This document shows, piece after piece, positions 5,639 to 7,920 of a stretch of DNA of 7,920 nucleotides (positions are counted from its first letter, which is position 1; the number at the start of each line of letters is the position of its first letter). A model generated the notes under the pieces. It saw only the letters and a program-made list of their open reading frames with translations. It was not told the origin of the DNA and searched no databases. The stretch comes from Candidatus Nomurabacteria bacterium (GTDB taxonomy: Bacteria; Patescibacteriota; Minisyncoccia; Phycocordibacterales; UBA1006). The DNA is taken from NCBI GenBank assembly GCA_943357975.1, contig CALRGS010000026.1:1-7920 (forward strand), in the 5' to 3' direction. The translations under genes and the position numbers were made by a program.

Positions 5639-6220
5639 TCACGACTTATATTCTACCATCTTACTCGCCTCACATTCAAGCCTGTCCGCCTTGCGTAGTT
5701 TTCTAATATATTCTTTTGGCACTACGTCGTGCTGTGGAAGCTTATCAAGCTCCTCATCAATTCCCCACAAGTCTCCATCACTCTCAATCCAATTTTCAAA
5801 CTCATTCAAATCAAGCGGATCAGAATAGGATCGTAAGGTTTTTGTTCCATCATTTAAAAAATATTCATGGAAGTAAGACATAATCAGTTCACGAATGTTT
5901 TTATAAACAGGTTCACGATAGCGTAATACATTATGATTCGTCTTCGAAAGTGCACCCCAGAATCCGTTTATTTTAAATAGTGCGATGACATGGTCCTGAT
6001 CGTCTCTGGTAGATTTTAAATACATAATCAACGGCTTATGACCGATGGTTGATAACAAATACGCACCAAGGAGTGCCCCTTCGAAGCAATGGGCAGAATT
6101 CTTTTTAATAGTTTCCATTGGTGACGATAAGCTATCACCCTTCTTTTCAAAATTAAAAGGAATGCGGTTTAAATAATCTTGGATTTTTTCCGGAGTATTC
6201 ATTTTTTTCAAGTTGATCAT
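5639..6220 (-). CDS. Transglutaminase-like superfamily protein (putative)
   Basis: This 193-residue cytoplasmic protein carries features of the papain-like transglutaminase fold. Cys45 lies in NSAHCFEGALLGAYLL at the start of a helix. His77 lies in DDQDHVIALF on a strand. GFWGALSKTNHNVLRYREPVY (87-107) follows and could supply the third polar residue (Asn95 or nearby). Spacing and order suit a Cys-His-Asn/Asp triad as in transglutaminase-like proteases, but the substrate is unknown. The C-terminal part (about 125-193) is acidic and then basic, without a recognised domain. ATG at 6220 is preferred over the in-frame ATG six codons later because an extended -10 box ends 6 nt before it. The stop is TGA. 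The small Lys-rich gene follows in the same direction. Confidence 0.75.
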   Translation of the reverse strand: MINLKKMNTPEKIQDYLNRIPFNFEKKGDSLSSPMETIKKNSAHCFEGALLGAYLLSTIGHKPLIMYLKSTRDDQDHVIALFKINGFWGALSKTNHNVLRYREPVYKNIRELIMSYFHEYFLNDGTKTLRSYSDPLDLNEFENWIESDGDLWGIDEELDKLPQHDVVPKEYIRKLRKADRLECEASKMVEYKS

Positions 6221-6226
6221 GTGATT

Positions 6227-6235
6227 ATTTTACCA
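6227..6235 (-). promoter_or_regulatory. Extended -10 promoter of the transglutaminase-like gene (leaderless)
   Basis: TGG-TAAAAT (6235-6227 on the minus strand) ends 6 nt before the ATG at 6220. It lies just after the U-tract of the preceding gene's terminator, so no room exists for an independent -35 element. Confidence 0.6.
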
Positions 6236-6236
6236 C

Positions 6237-6269
6237 AAAAAAATAGCCTGCACATTCGCGCAGGCTATT
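6237..6269 (-). terminator. Intrinsic terminator of the Cys-pair protein gene
   Basis: A 10-bp perfect stem (6242-6251 with 6260-6269) with an 8-nt loop is followed on the minus strand by seven T residues (6243-6237). It lies 18 nt after the stop codon of the upstream gene and directly before the next gene's promoter. Confidence 0.9.
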
Positions 6270-6287
6270 CATTACAGCAGCAAATTT

Positions 6288-6788
6288 CTAAAGAGCTCCA
6301 TGAGGGTACTGGCTGATAAATTTATTATCAGGAACAAATACCAGCGGAGAATTAGGTGAAATTTCAACGGAGGGAGGCTGGTTTCCTTCTTGAAAACGAG
6401 GACCGATTTCCCCACGGTTTCCATGAGGAGTAGCTTCAGACACTGCTTGAGTGGACTGATGAATAGTACTCGTCACAGCAGCCTGACTGGGGTTAATAAG
6501 CTCACCGGTAAGGGTATTGATTTTGAACTCGTGTCGTTTTTTACAAACGCCACATTTAATATCAAATTTTTCGATGGCTTCACCAGACCGGTGTTTCTTG
6601 AGGACAAGAAGTGTTTTGGGGTCAATAGTGCTAGGTTTCAGCTTTCCGATTCTTTTTTCAATTTCAGCGTAATGCCTTTGCACTATATTAAATGCAGCAG
6701 GTCGTGTTCGATTAAATTTTTTGGTAAGCAGCCCTGTACAATTTTCGGTTGGACAAACTACTTGAGCAAAAGGGGCTAATGGGTGCAT
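6288..6788 (-). CDS. Hypothetical protein with two Cys pairs and a disordered tail
   Basis: I do not recognise this 166-residue protein. Cys12-x4-Cys17 near the N-terminus and Cys79-x2-Cys82 (KCGVCKKRHEF) could together bind one zinc ion, as a zinc ribbon interrupted by about 60 residues. The insertion is basic and probably helical (about 30-66). From about residue 95 on, the sequence is rich in Gln, Ser, Thr, Pro and Gly and looks disordered. No membrane segment or catalytic motif is visible. A nucleic-acid-binding role would fit the charge and Cys pairs but is not demonstrated. It follows nth after 61 nt on the same strand and has a possible promoter of its own and a clear terminator. A 390-nt frame antisense to it (6390-6779) looks like a shadow. 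Confidence 0.72.
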   Translation of the reverse strand: MHPLAPFAQVVCPTENCTGLLTKKFNRTRPAAFNIVQRHYAEIEKRIGKLKPSTIDPKTLLVLKKHRSGEAIEKFDIKCGVCKKRHEFKINTLTGELINPSQAAVTSTIHQSTQAVSEATPHGNRGEIGPRFQEGNQPPSVEISPNSPLVFVPDNKFISQYPHGAL

Positions 6789-6813
6789 GGTCGGGGTGGT
6801 TTTGGTTTATTAG

Positions 6814-6842
6814 ACAGTACCACATATATTCAATTTAAGCAA
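6814..6842 (-). promoter_or_regulatory. Possible promoter of the Cys-pair protein gene
   Basis: On the minus strand TTGCTT (6842-6837) and TACTGT (6819-6814) are 17 nt apart, and the -10 is extended by TG (TGG-TACTGT). Both hexamers are imperfect. The predicted leader is about 18 nt, A/C-rich, without a Shine-Dalgarno sequence. Confidence 0.4.
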
Positions 6843-6849
6843 TAATTCC

Positions 6850-7476
6850 TTAAGAAGTAACTGCCTGCCATACAGGATCACCCTTCTTGTCATACCCTCT
6901 CGCCTTCCCCTCCTTGCGACCGTAGTCTTTGATCGCATAGGCAGCGCGTTTCCAATTTGTTTTGGGAATAATGAGCTGTAAGTCACGCTCGATTTGATCT
7001 GGATTCTTTGATTTTGATAATCCAAATCGATGTGCAAATCGGATGACATGAGTATCTACGGGGATTCCAAAATTCTTATCACCCAAATGCGACAAAACTA
7101 CTACAGCAGTTTTTCTACCAACACCCGGCAATGTTAAAAGTGATACCTCATCACGAGGAACTGTTCCTTTAAAATTCTTTACAAGGAGTTGTGCAGTAGC
7201 TTTGATATAGCGAGACTTGGCATTGAAATAATTAATTCCTTTGATTGTTTGTGCAATAGATTCGAGGGGTGCTTGTGCAAGTTTCTCGGGAGTTGGATAT
7301 TTTTTGAATAATCCTTTCGTTGTTTTGTTCACTCCCTCGTCAGTCATCTGTGCTGACAAAATAACTGCAATCAGCAGTTCAAATGCGTTCGTATGGTCCA
7401 AATACGTCTTGGTTCGTTTGTAGCGACTATTCAACACCGGCCAGATCTTCTGCCAGGTTTCTTGAGGTTTCTTCAT
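6850..7476 (-). CDS. nth: Endonuclease III-like DNA glycosylase/AP lyase lacking the Fe-S cluster cysteines
   Basis: This 208-residue HhH-GPD superfamily protein matches Nth, the bifunctional glycosylase that removes oxidised pyrimidines and cleaves abasic sites in base excision repair. Visible features are ILSAQMTDEGVNK (39-51), the helix-hairpin-helix LPGVGRKTAVVVL (116-128) with the Schiff-base lysine Lys122, and VDTHVIRFAHRFGL (140-153) with catalytic Asp141. The C-terminus normally carries a Cys-x6-Cys-x2-Cys-x5-Cys loop for a [4Fe-4S] cluster. Here that region (YGRKEGKARGYDKKGDP) has none, and the whole protein contains no cysteine. The catalytic residues are intact, so it is probably an active, cluster-free variant. 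An extended -10 box ends 7 nt before the ATG. Confidence 0.93.
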   Translation of the reverse strand: MKKPQETWQKIWPVLNSRYKRTKTYLDHTNAFELLIAVILSAQMTDEGVNKTTKGLFKKYPTPEKLAQAPLESIAQTIKGINYFNAKSRYIKATAQLLVKNFKGTVPRDEVSLLTLPGVGRKTAVVVLSHLGDKNFGIPVDTHVIRFAHRFGLSKSKNPDQIERDLQLIIPKTNWKRAAYAIKDYGRKEGKARGYDKKGDPVWQAVTS

Positions 7477-7483
7477 GTGAGAA

Positions 7484-7492
7484 ATTATATCA
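7484..7492 (-). promoter_or_regulatory. Extended -10 promoter of nth (leaderless)
   Basis: TGA-TATAAT (7492-7484 on the minus strand) is a perfect extended -10, 7 nt before the ATG at 7476. It begins one base after the U-tract of the SWIB gene terminator. No -35 box is present. Confidence 0.68.
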
Positions 7493-7493
7493 T

Positions 7494-7525
7494 AAAAAAA
7501 TTACCCGACGTCTCGGATAATTTTT
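7494..7525 (-). terminator. Intrinsic terminator of the SWIB gene
   Basis: Arms 7496-7508 and 7513-7525 pair over 13 positions around a CGTC/GACG loop, followed on the minus strand by T7 (7500-7494). The single imperfect position is a U-G wobble in the minus-strand RNA but a C-A mismatch in plus-strand RNA, so it is tuned for minus-strand transcription. Confidence 0.88.
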
Positions 7526-7555
7526 CTGTACCTACATAATAAACCGATTGGAATA

Positions 7556-7831
7556 TTATGACAAGTGCTTTGAAACGAGTTTCGTCATTTCAAACATATC
7601 TACAACTGCCTTTCCTCCAAATACTTTTTTCAAAGGTGCGTCAGCGACAATATTTCGCTTAGCTTTTGGATCTTGCAAGTCGTGCTTCTTGATATAAGCC
7701 CAAAGAGCTTTTACCACTTCTGAACGAGCCATAGGCCCCTTTCCAACTACTACGGCCAAATCGTCCGAGATAGTCATAGGTTTCATAAACGCTGAACCTG
7801 CTTTTTTTGCTGCGGTTTTTGCTACTGCCAT
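7556..7831 (-). CDS. SWIB/MDM2 domain protein
   Basis: This 91-residue protein has a short Ala/Lys-rich N-terminal tail (1-15) followed by a complete SWIB/MDM2 domain (about 16-91). Recognisable parts are FMKPMTISDDLAVVVG, ARSEVVKALWAYIKKHDLQD, and the C-terminal APLKKVFGGKAVVDMFEMTKLVSKHL. The fold is best known from eukaryotic SWI/SNF chromatin remodelling complexes and MDM2. In bacteria it occurs alone or fused to topoisomerase I in Chlamydiae, and stand-alone in several other phyla. The basic tail suggests association with DNA; the role is unknown. The gene is monocistronic, with an extended -10 promoter about 47 nt upstream and a terminator after it. Unlike most genes here it has a true leader of about 41 nt. 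Confidence 0.92.
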   Translation of the reverse strand: MAVAKTAAKKAGSAFMKPMTISDDLAVVVGKGPMARSEVVKALWAYIKKHDLQDPKAKRNIVADAPLKKVFGGKAVVDMFEMTKLVSKHLS

Positions 7832-7879
7832 ATAAATATAAAATAAGGTATCTTAATTCGAACTGCTAATAACCCCCCT

Positions 7880-7888
7880 AGTATAGCA
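7880..7888 (-). promoter_or_regulatory. Extended -10 promoter of the SWIB gene
   Basis: TGC-TATACT (7888-7880 on the minus strand). A possible -35, TTGTGC, lies 19 nt upstream. The predicted start near 7873 gives an AT-rich leader of about 41 nt with no Shine-Dalgarno sequence near the ATG. Confidence 0.55.
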
Positions 7889-7920
7889 TATTCCCCTAGG
7901 AAAAGCACAAGGGGTGTCAA

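Noticed and set aside
737..5641. UGA recoded as an amino acid, as in some CPR lineages
   Set aside because: TGA ends the UVR-motif gene (737-739, just before a terminator) and the transglutaminase-like gene (5641-5639), so it serves as a stop here.
6390..6779. 129-codon plus-strand frame opposite the Cys-pair protein
   Set aside because: Antisense shadow: the minus-strand gene has a fitting terminator, conserved-looking Cys pairs and sensible flanks, while the plus-strand frame has no promoter or terminator.
6810..7049. 79-codon minus-strand frame overlapping the end of nth
   Set aside because: An out-of-frame overlap with the recognisable nth coding sequence; Arg/Ser-rich translation without a domain.
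7871..7908. CTAGGGG-type repeats near the right edge as an operator or inverted repeat
   Set aside because: The matches are short, G/C-run driven and cannot be distinguished from chance; the region is also cut by the window end.
1..7920. CRISPR arrays, tRNA or rRNA genes, phage or defence genes
   Set aside because: No regularly spaced direct repeats, no tRNA-like cloverleaf and no such protein signatures were found on either strand by eye.

Overview
The window looks like an ordinary chromosomal stretch from a small-genome bacterium, most likely a member of the Candidate Phyla Radiation (Patescibacteria, Parcubacteria-like). Four things point that way: short single-domain genes packed with small gaps, a PIF1-type helicase carrying a C-terminal helix-turn-helix region, a stand-alone SWIB/MDM2 protein, and almost no Shine-Dalgarno sequences. 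TGA ends at least two convincing genes, so the code is standard and not the UGA=Gly code of Gracilibacteria/Absconditabacteria. The taxonomic call is an inference; no rRNA or marker gene is present.

Layout. 1-164 (-) is the start of rsmI (16S rRNA 2'-O-methyltransferase), cut by the window edge. 230-739 (+) is a protein of unknown function ending in a UvrB/UvrC motif. A bidirectional terminator separates it from a minus-strand block, which reads, in the direction of transcription: PIF1-like helicase (4042-2336), a 113-bp palindromic element, a DEDDy 3'-5' exonuclease (2193-1483), a DUF1003 membrane protein (1459-1058) and a mini-MGMT domain (1049-789). Divergent from the helicase, 4138-4653 (+) is an unknown membrane protein, followed by an RsuA/RluB/RluF-type pseudouridine synthase (4714-5430). 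A long inverted repeat lies between that gene and a convergent minus-strand block. In transcription order this block is a SWIB protein (7831-7556), endonuclease III lacking its Fe-S cysteines (7476-6850), a protein with two Cys pairs (6788-6288), a transglutaminase-like protein (6220-5639) and a 20-residue Lys-rich peptide (5604-5542).

How it works together. Nucleic-acid maintenance dominates (Nth, MGMT domain, UVR-motif protein, exonuclease, PIF1 helicase), with two rRNA-modification genes (RsmI, RsuA family). Nothing indicates a defence system, phage, CRISPR or a new operonic machine.

The most notable signal is regulatory. Six genes have an extended -10 box (TGnTATAnT or TGnTAAAAT) only 6-7 nt before the ATG, which places the predicted transcription start on the A of the start codon: leaderless mRNAs. 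This pattern also resolves two ambiguous start codons. Three of these promoters sit directly behind the terminator of the preceding gene, so terminator and promoter form one compact unit.
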